Source: Pseudoblastomonas marina
Lineage (GTDB): Bacteria; Pseudomonadota; Alphaproteobacteria; Sphingomonadales; Sphingomonadaceae
DNA length: 64,000 nt
Assembly (NCBI RefSeq): GCF_014641655.1
Contig: NZ_BMID01000001.1
Location: forward strand, 682,001 to 746,000
Direction: 5' to 3'
Part shown: positions 10,098-19,803 of the stretch, piece after piece
How positions within the stretch are numbered: the stretch's first letter is position 1
Layout: every line of letters begins with the position of its first letter
Program-made: the position numbers and the translations under genes
Notes under the pieces: model-generated
Databases searched by the model: none
Seen by the model: the letters and a program-made list of their open reading frames with translations, nothing else
What the model was told of the DNA's origin: nothing

Positions 10098-10401
10098 GAA
10101 GCAGGACATCAACGCGCGCCACTACGACGTGATCGTGGCGCCGCACATCACCGAGAAGTCGACGTTGCTCTCCGAGAACAACGCGGTCGTCTTCAAGGTG
10201 GCCAACGACGCCACCAAGCCGCAGATCAAGGAAGCGGTCGAGGCGATCTATTCGACCAAGGTGGCGAGCGTGAACACGATCGTGACCAAGGGCAAGAGCA
10301 AGCGCTGGAAGGGCAAGCCCTACAAGCGCTCCGACGTGAAGAAGGCGATCGTGCGCCTGGCCGACGGCCAGGACCCGATCGACATCACGAGCGGTATCTG
10401 A
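10090..10401 (+). CDS. rplW: 50S ribosomal protein L23
   Basis: A 103-residue L23 at the mouth of the peptide exit tunnel, the docking site for trigger factor and the signal recognition particle. The motif [20 protein letters not shown] and the extended-loop sequence [16 protein letters not shown] are typical of the family. It begins inside the last codons of rplD (8-base overlap) and ends 14 bases before rplB. Confidence 0.96.
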   Translation: MAKKQDINARHYDVIVAPHITEKSTLLSENNAVVFKVANDATKPQIKEAVEAIYSTKVASVNTIVTKGKSKRWKGKPYKRSDVKKAIVRLADGQDPIDITSGI

Positions 10402-10415
10402 GGGGCTAGGAAACA

Positions 10416-11252
10416 ATGGCACTCAAGAACTATAACCCGACGAGCCCCGCACGCCGCGGCTTGATCCTCGTGGACAAGTCGCAGCTCTACAAGGGCAAGC
10501 CCGTGAAGGGGCTGACCGAGGGCAAGCGCAAGACCGGTGGCCGCAACAACAAGGGTCACGTGACCTCGCGCGGCATCGGTGGTGGCCACAAGCAGAAGTA
10601 CCGCTTCATCGACTTCAAGCGTCGCAAGTGGGACGTCGAAGGCACCGTCGAGCGGATCGAATACGATCCCAACCGCACGGCCTATATCGCGCTGGTGAAG
10701 TATGATGACGGCGAACTCGCCTACATCATCGCGCCGCAGCGTCTGGCCGTCGGTGACAAGGTGATCGCCGCCAAGAAGACCGATACCAAGCCGGGCAACG
10801 CAATGCTGCTCAGCGAGATGCCGGTCGGCACGATCTGCCACAACATCGAGATGAAGCCGGGCAAGGGCGGCCAGATCGCCCGTTCGGCAGGCACCTATGT
10901 CCAACTCGTCGGTCGCGACCGCGGGATGGTCATCGTGCGCCTCAACTCGGGTGAGCAGCGTTACATCCGCGGCGAGTGCATGGGCACGGTCGGCGCGGTG
11001 TCGAACCCCGACAACGCCAACACCAATCTCGCCAAGGCCGGCCGCAATCGCTGGCGTGGCAAGCGTCCGCTTACGCGCGGCGTTGCGAAGAACCCGGTCG
11101 ATCACCCGCACGGCGGTGGTGAAGGCCGCACCAGCGGTGGCCGTCATCCGGTGACCCCGTGGGGCAAGCCGACCAAGGGTGCTCGTACCCGCAAGAACAA
11201 GCAGACGGACAAGATGATCATCCGTTCGCGTCACGCGAAGAAGAAGAGGTAA
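10416..11252 (+). CDS. rplB: 50S ribosomal protein L2
   Basis: A 278-residue L2 (273 in Escherichia coli), one of the largest and most conserved 50S proteins, needed for subunit association and peptidyl transfer. It carries the N-terminal [12 protein letters not shown], the central OB and SH3-like domains, and the C-terminal [19 protein letters not shown] with the functionally important His of the GGGEGR loop. The C-terminus is basic (HAKKKR). rpsS follows after 3 bases. Confidence 0.97.
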   Translation: MALKNYNPTSPARRGLILVDKSQLYKGKPVKGLTEGKRKTGGRNNKGHVTSRGIGGGHKQKYRFIDFKRRKWDVEGTVERIEYDPNRTAYIALVKYDDGELAYIIAPQRLAVGDKVIAAKKTDTKPGNAMLLSEMPVGTICHNIEMKPGKGGQIARSAGTYVQLVGRDRGMVIVRLNSGEQRYIRGECMGTVGAVSNPDNANTNLAKAGRNRWRGKRPLTRGVAKNPVDHPHGGGEGRTSGGRHPVTPWGKPTKGARTRKNKQTDKMIIRSRHAKKKR

Positions 11253-11255
11253 GCA

Positions 11256-11534
11256 ATGGCTCGTTCCCTACGGAAAGGCCCCTTTTTCGACCTGCATTTG
11301 CTGGCGAAGGCGGAAGCCGCGCAGGATGCCGGTTCGCGTGCGGGCCCCATCAAGACCTGGTCGCGTCGTTCGACCATCCTCCCGCAGTTCGTCGGGCTGA
11401 CGTTCAATGTCTACAACGGTCACAAGTTCATTCCGGTGTCCGTGAGCGAGGAAATGGTCGGTCACAAGCTGGGTGAATTCGCGCCGACGCGCACGTTCCC
11501 CGGCCATGCGTCCGACAAGAAGGGTAAGCGCTAA
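11256..11534 (+). CDS. rpsS: 30S ribosomal protein S19
   Basis: A 92-residue S19, the standard length, which sits in the 30S head beside S13 and near the A-site finger. The family motifs are [28 protein letters not shown] and [13 protein letters not shown]. It is joined to rplV by a one-base TAATG overlap. Confidence 0.97.
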   Translation: MARSLRKGPFFDLHLLAKAEAAQDAGSRAGPIKTWSRRSTILPQFVGLTFNVYNGHKFIPVSVSEEMVGHKLGEFAPTRTFPGHASDKKGKR

Positions 11535-11911
11535 TGGGCAAGGCAAAGTCCCCCCGTCGCGTCGCCGATAACGAGGCGCTGGCAACCGGCACCACGATCC
11601 GTGGTTCGGCGCAGAAGCTCAACCTCGTTGCCGAGCTGATCCGCGGCAAGAAGGCCGAAGAGGCCCTCAACATCCTCGCCTTCTCGAAGAAGGCGATGGC
11701 GAAGGACGCCAGCAAGGTGCTCGCTTCGGCGATCGCCAATGCGGAGAACAACCACAACCTGGACGTCGACGCGCTCGTCGTGGCGGAAGCCTCGGTCGGC
11801 AAGTCGATCACGATGAAGCGGTTCCACACCCGCGGTCGCGGCAAGAGCACGCGCATCCTGAAGCCGTTCAGCAAGCTGCGGATCGTCGTCCGCGAGCAGG
11901 AAGAGGCGTAA
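11534..11911 (+). CDS. rplV: 50S ribosomal protein L22
   Basis: A 125-residue L22, slightly longer than the 110 of Escherichia coli. It is a globular domain with a beta-hairpin that narrows the exit tunnel, the site of macrolide-resistance changes in other bacteria. Here the hairpin reads [20 protein letters not shown], with no obvious deletion. The N-terminus is [15 protein letters not shown]. The start codon overlaps the rpsS stop by one base, and rpsC follows after one base. Confidence 0.96.
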   Translation: MGKAKSPRRVADNEALATGTTIRGSAQKLNLVAELIRGKKAEEALNILAFSKKAMAKDASKVLASAIANAENNHNLDVDALVVAEASVGKSITMKRFHTRGRGKSTRILKPFSKLRIVVREQEEA

Positions 11912-11912
11912 G

Positions 11913-12608
11913 ATGGGTCAGAAGAGCAATCCGATCGGTCTGCGCCTGCAGATCAACCGCACCTGGGACAGCCGCTGGTACGCCGAAGGGCGCGACTATG
12001 CGAAGCTGCTCGCGGAAGACATCGAGATACGCAAGCACATCGTGAACTCGCTGCCGCAGGCCGCGATCTCGAAGGTCGTGATCGAGCGTCCGGCCAAGCT
12101 GTGCCGCATCTCGGTCTACGCCGCCCGCCCGGGCGTCATCATCGGCAAGAAGGGCGCGGACATCGAGAAGCTGCGCTCGACGCTGGCGAAGATGACCGAA
12201 AGCGAGATCAAGCTGAACATCGTCGAAATCCGCAAGCCGGAAGTCGATGCCAAGCTCGTCGCGCAGGGCATCGCCGACCAGCTGATCCGCCGCGTGGCGT
12301 TCCGCCGGGCGATGAAGCGCGCGATGCAGTCCGCCATGCGTCTGGGTGCCGAAGGCATCAAGATCGTCTGCGGCGGCCGTCTCGGCGGTGCGGAAATCGC
12401 CCGTGTCGAACAGTATCGCGAAGGTCGCGTTCCGCTGCACACGCTGCGTGCGAACATCGATTACGCCGAAGCCGAAGCGCTCACCGCGTACGGCATCATC
12501 GGCATCAAGGTCTGGATCTTCAAAGGCGAAATCCTGGGCCACGATCCGATGGCGCACGATCGTCTCATGATGGAAGCCCAGACGTCCGGCGTCCGGCCGG
12601 CTCGCTGA
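11913..12608 (+). CDS. rpsC: 30S ribosomal protein S3
   Basis: A 231-residue S3, normal in length, which forms part of the mRNA entry channel and its helicase activity. It begins [20 protein letters not shown], has the KH-domain signature [15 protein letters not shown] (around residue 72), and a conserved C-terminal domain with [20 protein letters not shown]. It starts one base after rplV and is followed 14 bases later by rplP. Confidence 0.97.
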   Translation: MGQKSNPIGLRLQINRTWDSRWYAEGRDYAKLLAEDIEIRKHIVNSLPQAAISKVVIERPAKLCRISVYAARPGVIIGKKGADIEKLRSTLAKMTESEIKLNIVEIRKPEVDAKLVAQGIADQLIRRVAFRRAMKRAMQSAMRLGAEGIKIVCGGRLGGAEIARVEQYREGRVPLHTLRANIDYAEAEALTAYGIIGIKVWIFKGEILGHDPMAHDRLMMEAQTSGVRPAR

Positions 12609-12622
12609 GGTAGGTAAGAGCA

Positions 12623-13057
12623 ATGCTGCAACCGAAAAAAACCAAGTACCGCAAGGCGTTCAAGGGCAAGATCCATGGCAACGCCAAGGGCGGCACCACG
12701 CTGAACTTCGGGTCGTATGGCCTGAAGGCGATGGAGCCCGAGCGGATCACCTCGCGCCAGATCGAGGCGGCTCGCCGCGCGATCACGCGTCACATCAAGC
12801 GCCAGGGTCGTCTCTGGATCCGCGTCTTCCCGGACGTGCCGGTGTCGAAGAAGCCGGCCGAAGTCCGTCAGGGTAAGGGCAAGGGTTCGGTGGAGTACTG
12901 GGCCGCTCGCGTGAAGCCGGGCCGGATCCTGTTCGAGCTCGACGGCGTGCCCGGCCCGCTGGCTGCGGTCGCGTTCCAGCGCGCCGCGATGAAGCTGCCG
13001 ATCAAGACCAAGGTCGTGGCCCGCCTGGGCGACGATTCGCACCTGGGAGCGTCGTAA
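12623..13057 (+). CDS. rplP: 50S ribosomal protein L16
   Basis: A 144-residue L16, which helps place the A-site tRNA elbow and is a late 50S assembly protein. It shows the signature [39 protein letters not shown] and WIRVFPD. The Arg of the [21 protein letters not shown] loop, the hydroxylation site in some bacteria, is present. The TAATG overlap couples it to rpmC. Confidence 0.97.
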   Translation: MLQPKKTKYRKAFKGKIHGNAKGGTTLNFGSYGLKAMEPERITSRQIEAARRAITRHIKRQGRLWIRVFPDVPVSKKPAEVRQGKGKGSVEYWAARVKPGRILFELDGVPGPLAAVAFQRAAMKLPIKTKVVARLGDDSHLGAS

Positions 13058-13269
13058 TGGCCAACGCAAAGATCGAAGACCTGCGCACCAAGACCGACGA
13101 CCAGCTCTCCGAAGAGCTCGTCGAGCTGAAGCGTGAAGCGTACAACCTGCGGTTCCAGTCGGCCACCGGCCAGCTCGAACGTCCTGCGCGCATCAAGGAA
13201 GTGCGCCGCGAGATCGCCCGCATCAAGACCCTTCAGGGCGAGCGTACGCGCTCGGCCGAGAAGGCTTAA
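13057..13269 (+). CDS. rpmC: 50S ribosomal protein L29
   Basis: A 70-residue L29, a two-helix protein beside L23 at the tunnel exit. The pattern [26 protein letters not shown] followed by [16 protein letters not shown] is diagnostic. It starts in a one-base overlap with rplP and ends 9 bases before rpsQ, whose ribosome-binding site (AAGGAGG) spans the short gap. Confidence 0.95.
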   Translation: MANAKIEDLRTKTDDQLSEELVELKREAYNLRFQSATGQLERPARIKEVRREIARIKTLQGERTRSAEKA

Positions 13270-13278
13270 GGAGGCATC

Positions 13279-13656
13279 ATGCCCAAGCGTATCCTCATCG
13301 GTACCGTCGTTTCCGACAAGACCGACAAGACCGTGACCGTCAAGGTCGAGCGCAAGGTGAAGCACCCGCTGTACGGGAAGATCATCCGGCGCACGAAGAA
13401 CTACAACGCGCACGACGCGAACAACGAATATGTCCCCGGCGACGTCGTCCGGATCGAGGAGACCAAGCCGATCTCCAAGACCAAGACGTGGGCGGTGATC
13501 GATCGGGTCCAGGCGTCCAAGGGTGTCGAGATCGAAGCCGATCTCGATGTCAAGGAAGCCAAGCCGACCGGCGCGCCGGAAGACAAGACGACCCATGACA
13601 AGCCTGCCGCCGAAAAGGACGAGCAGGACGACGCCAAGGCGGACGCCGAGGCCTGA
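13279..13656 (+). CDS. rpsQ: 30S ribosomal protein S17 with a charged C-terminal tail
   Basis: A 125-residue S17, while most bacteria have about 85. Residues 1-80 are the normal OB fold: [21 protein letters not shown], the H-P-L-Y-G-K motif and [18 protein letters not shown]. From about residue 82 there is an extra tail rich in Asp, Glu, Lys and Ala with no predicted structure. The tail reads through in frame to a normal stop, so it is a real extension and not a frameshift. A 71-base gap with a small hairpin (13672-13678 against 13698-13704) separates it from rplN. Confidence 0.95.
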   Translation: MPKRILIGTVVSDKTDKTVTVKVERKVKHPLYGKIIRRTKNYNAHDANNEYVPGDVVRIEETKPISKTKTWAVIDRVQASKGVEIEADLDVKEAKPTGAPEDKTTHDKPAAEKDEQDDAKADAEA

Positions 13657-13727
13657 TTTAGACGTAGGAACTGCCGGGCACCTGAATTCATGGGCGTCCC
13701 GGCAAGCCAAGAGAAGGAACCGGATCG

Positions 13728-14096
13728 ATGATCCAGATGCAATCCAATCTCGACGTCGCGGACAACAGCGGCGCCAAGCGCGTCCAGTGCATCAAGGTGC
13801 TGGGCGGCTCGAAGCGCCGGTTCGCAAGCGTCGGGGACGTGATCGTAGTCTCCGTCAAGGAGGCGCAGCCGCGTGCCAAGGTCAAGAAGGGCGACGTTCA
13901 CCGTGCGGTGATCGTGCGCACGAAGAAGGACGTCCGCCGCCCCGATGGCAGCGTGATCCGTTTCGACAGCAACGCCGCGGTCCTCATCAACAAGAGCGAG
14001 GAGCCGATCGGCACCCGTATCTTCGGCCCGGTGGTGCGCGAACTGCGCGGCCGCGGCTTCATGAAGATCATCTCGCTTGCTCCGGAGGTGCTGTAA
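13728..14096 (+). CDS. rplN: 50S ribosomal protein L14
   Basis: A 122-residue L14, the standard length, at the subunit interface as part of bridges B5 and B8. It begins [20 protein letters not shown] and has the family signature followed by [18 protein letters not shown]. It is the first gene of the spc section, and its TAATG overlap couples it to rplX. Confidence 0.97.
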   Translation: MIQMQSNLDVADNSGAKRVQCIKVLGGSKRRFASVGDVIVVSVKEAQPRAKVKKGDVHRAVIVRTKKDVRRPDGSVIRFDSNAAVLINKSEEPIGTRIFGPVVRELRGRGFMKIISLAPEVL

Positions 14097-14416
14097 TGGC
14101 TGCCGCGAAGATCAAGAAGGGCGACGAAGTCGTCGTGCTCTCGGGCAAGGACAAGGGCCGCACCGGCACCGTGTCCAAGGTCCTGCCGAAGGAAGGCAAG
14201 ATCGTGGTCGAGGGCGTGAACGTCGCCACCCGTCACCGCAAGCCCACCCAGGCGAACCCGCAGGGTGGCATCGAGCGCCGCGAGGCCCCGATGCACATCG
14301 CGAAGGTCGCTGTGGCCGATCCCAAGGACGGCAAGCCGACCCGCGTCCGCTTCGAAGAGCGCGACGGCAAGAAGGTCCGTGTCGCCGTCAAGTCCGGGGA
14401 GACCATCGATGGTTGA
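14096..14416 (+). CDS. rplX: 50S ribosomal protein L24
   Basis: A 106-residue L24, an assembly initiator of the 50S subunit. It has a KOW motif at the N-terminus ([19 protein letters not shown]) followed by [18 protein letters not shown] and the conserved [11 protein letters not shown]. The ATG at 14096 overlaps the rplN stop by one base, and the 3' end overlaps rplE by 8 bases. The pair is therefore translationally coupled on both sides. Confidence 0.96.
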   Translation: MAAAKIKKGDEVVVLSGKDKGRTGTVSKVLPKEGKIVVEGVNVATRHRKPTQANPQGGIERREAPMHIAKVAVADPKDGKPTRVRFEERDGKKVRVAVKSGETIDG

Positions 14417-14990
14417 TTACACTCCGCGCATGAAGCAGCGCTACGACGACCAGATCGTCAAGGCGATGACCGAGAAGTTCGGTTACAAGAACCGGATGGA
14501 AGTGCCGAAGATCGACAAGATCACGCTCAACATGGGCGTCGGCGAGGCGAGCCAGGACAAGAAGAAGGTCCAGAACGCTGCCGAGGAAATGGCGCTGATC
14601 GCCGGCCAGAAGCCGGTCATCACCAAGGCCAAGAAATCGATCGCCCAGTTCAAGCTGCGCGAAGGCATGCCGATCGGTGCGAAGGTGACCCTTCGTCGCG
14701 AGCGCATGTACGAATTCCTCGACCGCCTCGTGACGATCGCGATGCCCCGCATCCGCGACTTCCGTGGCCTGAACCCGAAATCGTTCGACGGTCGCGGCAA
14801 TTACTCGATGGGTCTCAAGGAGCAGATCATCTTTCCGGAGATCAGCTACGACAAGATCGAACAGGTGCGTGGCATGGACGTGATCGTCACCACCACCGCC
14901 AAAACCGATGAGGAAGCGCGCGAACTGCTCAAGCTGTTCGGCTTCCCGTTCCCGGCCGATGAAAAGGCCGACGAGAAGGAAGCCGCGTGA
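14409..14990 (+). CDS. rplE: 50S ribosomal protein L5
   Basis: A 193-residue L5 (179 in Escherichia coli), which binds 5S rRNA and contacts P-site tRNA. I took the ATG at 14409, inside rplX, because translation there gives the normal N-terminus [20 protein letters not shown]. The motifs [16 protein letters not shown] and [22 protein letters not shown] are typical. The last 14 or so residues ([13 protein letters not shown]) form a short charged tail of the kind also seen on S17 and L15 here. Confidence 0.96.
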   Translation: MVDYTPRMKQRYDDQIVKAMTEKFGYKNRMEVPKIDKITLNMGVGEASQDKKKVQNAAEEMALIAGQKPVITKAKKSIAQFKLREGMPIGAKVTLRRERMYEFLDRLVTIAMPRIRDFRGLNPKSFDGRGNYSMGLKEQIIFPEISYDKIEQVRGMDVIVTTTAKTDEEARELLKLFGFPFPADEKADEKEAA

Positions 14991-15033
14991 GCGGTTTCCC
15001 GAACACTAGCAACGCAAAGAGAGCTTAAGTCCA

Positions 15034-15339
15034 ATGGCGAAACTGAGTTCCATCAACAAGAACGAGCGTCGCAAGAAGCTCGTGAAGAAGTACGCCGCGA
15101 AGTACGCGAAGCTTAAGGCGCAGGCCGAAGATGAATCGCTCGACGAAACCGAGCGCCTGATCGCCCGCCTCAAGATGGCCGAGATTCCGCGCAATGCGAA
15201 TCCGACCCGCGTGCGCAATCGCTGCGCCACCACCGGCCGCCCGCGCGGCTATTACCGCAAGTTCGGCATCAACCGTATCGAACTGCGCGACCTCGGCAAC
15301 AAGGGCCTGATTCCGGGCCTGACCAAGTCGAGCTGGTGA
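15034..15339 (+). CDS. rpsN: 30S ribosomal protein S14, zinc-free long form
   Basis: A 101-residue S14, the length of the long type. The zinc-binding CxxC pairs of the short form are absent, and only one Cys remains in [12 protein letters not shown]. It therefore does not depend on zinc. The C-terminal motif [29 protein letters not shown] is family-typical. It follows rplE by 43 bases and precedes rpsH by 11. Confidence 0.97.
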   Translation: MAKLSSINKNERRKKLVKKYAAKYAKLKAQAEDESLDETERLIARLKMAEIPRNANPTRVRNRCATTGRPRGYYRKFGINRIELRDLGNKGLIPGLTKSSW

Positions 15340-15350
15340 GGAATCGATAG

Positions 15351-15746
15351 ATGGCTATGACCGATCCCCTGGGTGATATGCTCACCCGCATCCGCAACGG
15401 CCAGCAGGCGAAGAAGGACTCCGTCCTCTCGCCCGCCTCGACGCTGCGTGCCAATGTCCTCGAAGTCCTTCAGCGCGAAGGCTTCATCCGCGGCTATGCG
15501 GAAGACGACAGCGGCCAGCACAAGGCGCTGCGGATCGAACTGAAGTATTTCGAAGGCGAGCCCGCGATCAAGTATGTCGCGCGCGTCTCCAAGCCCGGTC
15601 GTCGGGTGTATTCGGGCAGCAAGGATCTGCCCCGGGTGCGCAACGGCCTGGGCATCACCATCGTCTCGACGCCGCGTGGCGTGCTCTCGGATGCCGAAGC
15701 ACGCGACCAGAATGTCGGCGGCGAAGTGCTGGCGGAGGTGTTCTGA
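15351..15746 (+). CDS. rpsH: 30S ribosomal protein S8
   Basis: A 131-residue S8, an early-assembly protein of the 30S platform and, in enteric bacteria, the spc operon repressor. It has the N-terminal [16 protein letters not shown] and the C-terminal signature [27 protein letters not shown] one-base TGATG overlap connects it to rplF. Confidence 0.97.
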   Translation: MAMTDPLGDMLTRIRNGQQAKKDSVLSPASTLRANVLEVLQREGFIRGYAEDDSGQHKALRIELKYFEGEPAIKYVARVSKPGRRVYSGSKDLPRVRNGLGITIVSTPRGVLSDAEARDQNVGGEVLAEVF

Positions 15747-16279
15747 TGAGCCGCATCGGCAAACGTCCGGTTGCGATCCCGAGCGGGGTCGAAGCCAAGA
15801 TCGACAACGGCACGCTGACCGTGAAGGGCCCCAAGGGCACCCTTTCCATGGGTCTGTCCGACCTCATCGACTACAAGGTCGAAGGCGAGGAGATCCAGGT
15901 CAACCCGGCGAACGACACGCAGAAGGCCCGTGCCTTCTGGGGCATGCATCGCACGCTCGTGTCGAACCTCGTCGAAGGCGTGACCGAAGGCTACACCAAG
16001 ACGCTCGAGATCAGCGGCGTCGGCTATCGTGCTTCTGCGCAGGGCAAGAAGCTCAAGCTTCAGCTCGGCTATTCGCACGACGTCGACCTCGACGTGCCCG
16101 AGGGCATCGAGGTGAAGACCCCCGACCAGACCACGGTCGAAATCAGCGGTGCCGACAAGCAGAAGGTCGGCCAGTTCGCGGCGGAAATCCGCGAATGGCG
16201 CAAGCCCGAACCCTACAAGGGCAAGGGTATCAAGTATCGTGGCGAGTACATCTTCCGCAAGGAAGGGAAGAAGAAGTAA
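15746..16279 (+). CDS. rplF: 50S ribosomal protein L6
   Basis: A 177-residue L6, exactly the common length: two similar alpha/beta domains near the factor-binding centre. The motifs are [15 protein letters not shown], the domain junction [15 protein letters not shown] and the C-terminal signature [15 protein letters not shown]. It overlaps rpsH by one base and ends one base before rplR. Confidence 0.97.
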   Translation: MSRIGKRPVAIPSGVEAKIDNGTLTVKGPKGTLSMGLSDLIDYKVEGEEIQVNPANDTQKARAFWGMHRTLVSNLVEGVTEGYTKTLEISGVGYRASAQGKKLKLQLGYSHDVDLDVPEGIEVKTPDQTTVEISGADKQKVGQFAAEIREWRKPEPYKGKGIKYRGEYIFRKEGKKK

Positions 16280-16280
16280 G

Positions 16281-16625
16281 ATGGCAAAGCTTTCCCCCTT
16301 CGAACGCCGCCGCCAGCGTGTCCGTAACGCGCTGCGCAAGAACGGCGGAGGCCGTCCGCGCCTGTCGGTGCACCGCACCGGTATGCACATCTACGCGCAG
16401 ATCATCGACGACAAGGCCGGCAAGACCGTCGCCGCGGCGTCGACGCTCGGAGCGAAGAAGTCCGGCGCGAATGTCGATGCCGCCACCCAGGTCGGCAAGG
16501 ATATCGCCGCCGCCGCCAAGAAGGCCGGCGTCACTTCCGTCGTGTTCGATCGCGGCGGGTTCCTGTTCCATGGTCGCGTGAAAGCGCTGGCCGACGCCGC
16601 CCGCGAAGGCGGGCTGGAGTTCTAA
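16281..16625 (+). CDS. rplR: 50S ribosomal protein L18
   Basis: A 114-residue L18, which together with L5 carries 5S rRNA into the central protuberance. The basic N-terminus is [38 protein letters not shown], and the C-terminus [21 protein letters not shown] is diagnostic. The ATG at 16281, one base after the rplF stop, gives the correct family N-terminus. rpsE follows after one base. Confidence 0.96.
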   Translation: MAKLSPFERRRQRVRNALRKNGGGRPRLSVHRTGMHIYAQIIDDKAGKTVAAASTLGAKKSGANVDAATQVGKDIAAAAKKAGVTSVVFDRGGFLFHGRVKALADAAREGGLEF

Positions 16626-16626
16626 G

Positions 16627-17466
16627 ATGGCTGACGAAAAAAAGACCGAAGAAAACAAGGCTCCCGAGGGTCCCAAGGACACTCCTGAAGTCGCGCAGGC
16701 GAAAGCCAATGCCGGCGTCGTCGAGGCCGAGACCGAGCATGCGGTGAAGAAGGAAGAACCGGCCGTGGCCGATACGCCTTCCGAAGCTGCCGACAACCAG
16801 TCGGCCGCACAGGGTGCCGAAGGTCGTCCGCGTGGTCGTGGCGGTCGTGGCGGCAACGATAATCGCGGCGGTGGCCGCGGTCGTGGCGGTCGTGACAACA
16901 ACCGTCGTGGCGGCCGCGACGAGCCGGATGACGGCATCGTCGAGAAGCTCGTGCACATCAACCGCGTCTCGAAGACGGTCAAGGGCGGTAAGCGCTTCGG
17001 CTTCGCCGCGCTGATGGTCGTCGGCGACGGCCAGGGTCGCGTCGGCTTCGGACACGGCAAGGCACGCGAAGTGCCGGAAGCGATCACCAAGGCGACCGCT
17101 GCCGCACGCAAGAAGATGATCCGCGTCTCGCTCAAGGAAGGCCGCACGCTGCACCATGACGGCAAGGGTCGTTTCGGTGCGGGCAAGGTCACCGTTCGTT
17201 CGGCGCCCGCCGGTACCGGCATCATCGCCGGTGGTCCGATGCGTGCCGTGTTCGAGAGCCTTGGCGTCGCCGACGTCGTGACCAAGTCGGTCGGCACTTC
17301 TAACCCGTACAACATGATCCGGGCGACGTTCGACGCGCTGCAGAACCAGAGCTCGCCGAAGTCGGTCGCCCAGCGTCGCGGCAAGAAGGTCGCCGATCTC
17401 ATGGGCCGTGCCGCCGGTGCGACCAAGGAAGAGGCCGAGGCTGACGCCGCGGCTGTCGTGGAGTAA
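16627..17466 (+). CDS. rpsE: 30S ribosomal protein S5 with RGG-rich N-terminal extension
   Basis: A 279-residue S5, against 167 in Escherichia coli. The conserved protein starts at about residue 99, with [20 protein letters not shown] (the decoding-fidelity and spectinomycin loop, without an obvious resistance change), then [17 protein letters not shown] and the C-terminal [16 protein letters not shown]. Residues 1-66 are an acidic, Ala/Lys-rich stretch, and 67-97 are a run of Arg-Gly and Asn-Arg repeats like an RGG box. The extension is in frame and follows a normal start one base after rplR. Its basic part could bind rRNA or mRNA at the entry channel, but that is inference. Confidence 0.96.
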   Translation: MADEKKTEENKAPEGPKDTPEVAQAKANAGVVEAETEHAVKKEEPAVADTPSEAADNQSAAQGAEGRPRGRGGRGGNDNRGGGRGRGGRDNNRRGGRDEPDDGIVEKLVHINRVSKTVKGGKRFGFAALMVVGDGQGRVGFGHGKAREVPEAITKATAAARKKMIRVSLKEGRTLHHDGKGRFGAGKVTVRSAPAGTGIIAGGPMRAVFESLGVADVVTKSVGTSNPYNMIRATFDALQNQSSPKSVAQRRGKKVADLMGRAAGATKEEAEADAAAVVE

Positions 17467-17471
17467 GATCG

Positions 17472-17657
17472 ATGGCTGCCAAGAAAACCGTCAAGATCAA
17501 GCAGATCGGCTCGCCGATCCGCCGTCCCGAAAGCCAGCAGAAGATCCTGCGCGGCCTCGGGCTCGGCAAGATGCACAAGGTGGTCGAACGCCAGGACACC
17601 CCCGAGGTGCGCGGCGCGATCGCCAAGATCCCCCACCTCGTCGAGGTGGTGGACTAA
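17472..17657 (+). CDS. rpmD: 50S ribosomal protein L30
   Basis: A 61-residue L30, the usual small ferredoxin-like fold. The signature is [20 protein letters not shown] with [21 protein letters not shown]. It begins 5 bases after rpsE and is followed by a GC hairpin before rplO. Confidence 0.96.
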   Translation: MAAKKTVKIKQIGSPIRRPESQQKILRGLGLGKMHKVVERQDTPEVRGAIAKIPHLVEVVD

Positions 17658-17667
17658 CCATTCAAGG

Positions 17668-17693
17668 CGGCCCGGCTATGCCCGGGCCGTTTC
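17668..17693 (+). terminator. Hairpin with short U-run between rpmD and rplO
   Basis: CGGCCCGG (17668-17675) and CCGGGCCG (17682-17689) make a perfect 8-bp stem with a 6-base loop, followed by TTTCC. It sits in the 72-base gap inside the spc section, so it is probably a partial terminator or RNA-processing site. Confidence 0.45.
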
Positions 17694-17729
17694 CTTCAGC
17701 GCGAGACAAGCGAAAGCGAGTGCAGAATT

Positions 17730-18218
17730 ATGAAACTCAACGATCTTCGTGACAACAAGGGTGCCCGCAAGGGCCGGATGCGGGTCGGCCGCGGTATCGG
17801 CTCGGGCAAGGGCAAGACCGCCGCGCGCGGCCAGAAGGGCCAGAAGAGCCGTTCGGGCGTCAGCGTGAACGGTTTCGAGGGCGGCCAGATGCCGCTCCAC
17901 ATGCGCCTGCCAAAGCGTGGTTTCAACAACCCGTTCGGCAAGGACTTCGCCGAGGTGAACATTGGCATGGTCCAGAAGTTCATCGACGCCAAGAAGCTCG
18001 ACGCCAAGAAGGCGATCGACCACGAAGCGCTCAAGGCCGCCGGCCTTGCGCGCGGCGGCAAGGACGGTGTCCGACTGCTCGGCAAGGGCGAACTGACAAG
18101 CAAGGTCCAGTTCAAGGTCGCCGGCGCGTCGAAGGGCGCGATCGAAGCGGTCGAGAAGGCCGGCGGTTCGGTCGAGGTGACCGCGCCGAAGAAGGCCGAA
18201 AAGGCCGACGCCGAATAA
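17730..18218 (+). CDS. rplO: 50S ribosomal protein L15
   Basis: A 162-residue L15 (144 in Escherichia coli), a 50S assembly protein with a long basic N-terminal arm. [30 protein letters not shown] and the [12 protein letters not shown]-type stretch are diagnostic, followed by [16 protein letters not shown]. The last 15 or so residues ([13 protein letters not shown]) form an extra charged tail. The gene ends 186 bases before secY, and that gap holds a large palindrome. Confidence 0.96.
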   Translation: MKLNDLRDNKGARKGRMRVGRGIGSGKGKTAARGQKGQKSRSGVSVNGFEGGQMPLHMRLPKRGFNNPFGKDFAEVNIGMVQKFIDAKKLDAKKAIDHEALKAAGLARGGKDGVRLLGKGELTSKVQFKVAGASKGAIEAVEKAGGSVEVTAPKKAEKADAE

Positions 18219-18226
18219 GCATTGCG

Positions 18227-18309
18227 CATCCCGGGCCTGGTCCGGGATCTCTTCCCCTCGCGCCGCCGCGCCTGTGGATAGAGATCCGGGTTCGAGGCCC
18301 GGGATGACG
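18227..18309. repeat. Intergenic palindromic (REP-like) element between rplO and secY
   Basis: CATCCCGGGCCT (18227-18238) is perfectly complementary to AGGCCCGGGATG (18295-18306). Inside it, GGGATCTC at 18244-18251 pairs with GAGATC at 18281-18286. Elements with ATCCCGG...GGGATGACG ends are common between genes in proteobacteria, and a related one lies at 47587-47664 here. Confidence 0.55.
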
Positions 18310-18404
18310 CTTTTTCCCGGGGTAGGGTTCGACAACCGCGACACGGCTCCCTATCTCTCCTGTCCACGCCGGGAGGGCCGGCGAAAATCAGGACCAGATT
18401 TCCC

Positions 18405-19772
18405 ATGGCATCACGCGCCGACAACATGGCCAGCGGCCTCAGCCTCGCCAATTTTTCGAAGGCGACCGAACTCAAGCAACGCATCTGGTTCACGATCGGT
18501 GCGCTGGTCGTGTTCCGCTTCCTGAGCTTCGTTCCGCTGCCGGGGGTCAACCCGCTCGCGCTCGCCAATCTGTACGAGAACGCCCAGGGCGGCATCCTCG
18601 ACATCTTCAACACCTTTTCGGGCGGCAGCCTCGAGCGCATGAGCCTCATCGCGCTCGGCGTCATGCCCTACATCACCGCGTCGATCGTCATCCAGATGGC
18701 CGCTGCGCTGCATCCGTCGCTGATGGCGCTCAAGAAAGAGGGCGAAGCGGGCCGCAAGAAGCTCAACCAGTACACCCGGTATGGCACGGTCTTCCTGTGC
18801 GCGATCCAAGGGTGGTTCATCGCCGCCGGTCTCGAAGCCTTTGCTGCATCGAACGGAATCCAGGCGGTGGTCAATCCGGGCTACATGTTCCGCATCGGTG
18901 CGGTCATCTCACTGATCGGCGGCACGATGTTCCTGCTGTGGCTGGGCGAGCAGATCACCTCTCGCGGGATCGGCAACGGCGTCTCGCTGATCATCATGGC
19001 AGGCATCGTCGCCCAGATGCCGCAATTCGTCGGCAACATGCTCGAAGGCGCGCGCTCGGGTTCGATCTCGTCCTTCCTGATCATCGGCCTGATCGTGATG
19101 ATCGTGGTGTTGATCCTCGGCATCTGCTTCATGGAGCGCGCCCAGCGTCGCCTGCTGATCCAGTATCCCAAGCGCGCAAACCAACGCGGGATGATGCAGG
19201 CCGACCGTTCGCACCTGCCCTTGAAGCTCAACACCGCTGGCGTGATCCCGCCGATCTTTGCGAGTTCGCTGCTGCTCTTGCCGCTGACGATTACGCAGTT
19301 CGCGGGCAACCAGCTCGATGCCGAAAGCGGCGTCGGCGGAGCGCTCGGTACGGTGCTGCTATACCTGCAGCACGGTCAGCCGCTCTACATGCTGCTCTAT
19401 GCCGCGCTGATCGTGTTCTTCACCTTCTTCTACACTGCGGTGGTGTTCAATCCGGAAGAGACGGCTGACAACCTGAAGCGCAATGGCGGCTTCATCCCCG
19501 GCATTCGTCCGGGTAAGCGGACCGCCGACTATCTCGACTACGTGCTGACGCGCATCACGGTGGTCGGCGCGATCTACCTGACGCTGGTCTGCACCGTGCC
19601 CGAATACGTCATCGCGCAGACCGGGCTGCCGCTGTTCTTCCTCGGCGGTACCAGCCTACTGATCGTCGTGAACGTCACGGTAGACACGGTCAGCCAGATC
19701 CAGTCGCACTTGCTGGCGCATCAGTATGGCGACCTCATCAAGAAAGCGAAATTGAAGGGCCGCCTGCGCTGA
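18405..19772 (+). CDS. secY: Preprotein translocase channel subunit SecY
   Basis: A 455-residue SecY, the protein-conducting channel of the inner membrane, which works with SecE, SecG and SecA. It has ten predicted membrane helices. The signatures are IWFTIGALVVFRFLSFVPLPG (helix 1), GVMPYITASIVIQM (helix 2) and GIGNGVSLIIMAGIVAQMP. The cytoplasmic loops VQYP-type (LIQYPKRANQRGMMQ) and FNPEETADNLKRNGGFIPGIRPGKRT bind SecA and ribosomes. The ATG is 186 bases after rplO. adk follows after 31 bases, the classical spc-end order. Confidence 0.97.
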   Translation: MASRADNMASGLSLANFSKATELKQRIWFTIGALVVFRFLSFVPLPGVNPLALANLYENAQGGILDIFNTFSGGSLERMSLIALGVMPYITASIVIQMAAALHPSLMALKKEGEAGRKKLNQYTRYGTVFLCAIQGWFIAAGLEAFAASNGIQAVVNPGYMFRIGAVISLIGGTMFLLWLGEQITSRGIGNGVSLIIMAGIVAQMPQFVGNMLEGARSGSISSFLIIGLIVMIVVLILGICFMERAQRRLLIQYPKRANQRGMMQADRSHLPLKLNTAGVIPPIFASSLLLLPLTITQFAGNQLDAESGVGGALGTVLLYLQHGQPLYMLLYAALIVFFTFFYTAVVFNPEETADNLKRNGGFIPGIRPGKRTADYLDYVLTRITVVGAIYLTLVCTVPEYVIAQTGLPLFFLGGTSLLIVVNVTVDTVSQIQSHLLAHQYGDLIKKAKLKGRLR

Positions 19773-19803
19773 TGCCGGCGCCGAGACGGAGAGCTTGAGA
19801 CCG

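Noticed and set aside
16230-17636. 468-codon minus-strand open frame opposite rpsE
   Set aside because: The Arg/Ser/Pro-rich product comes from the RGG-type region of S5 read backwards and is not a gene.
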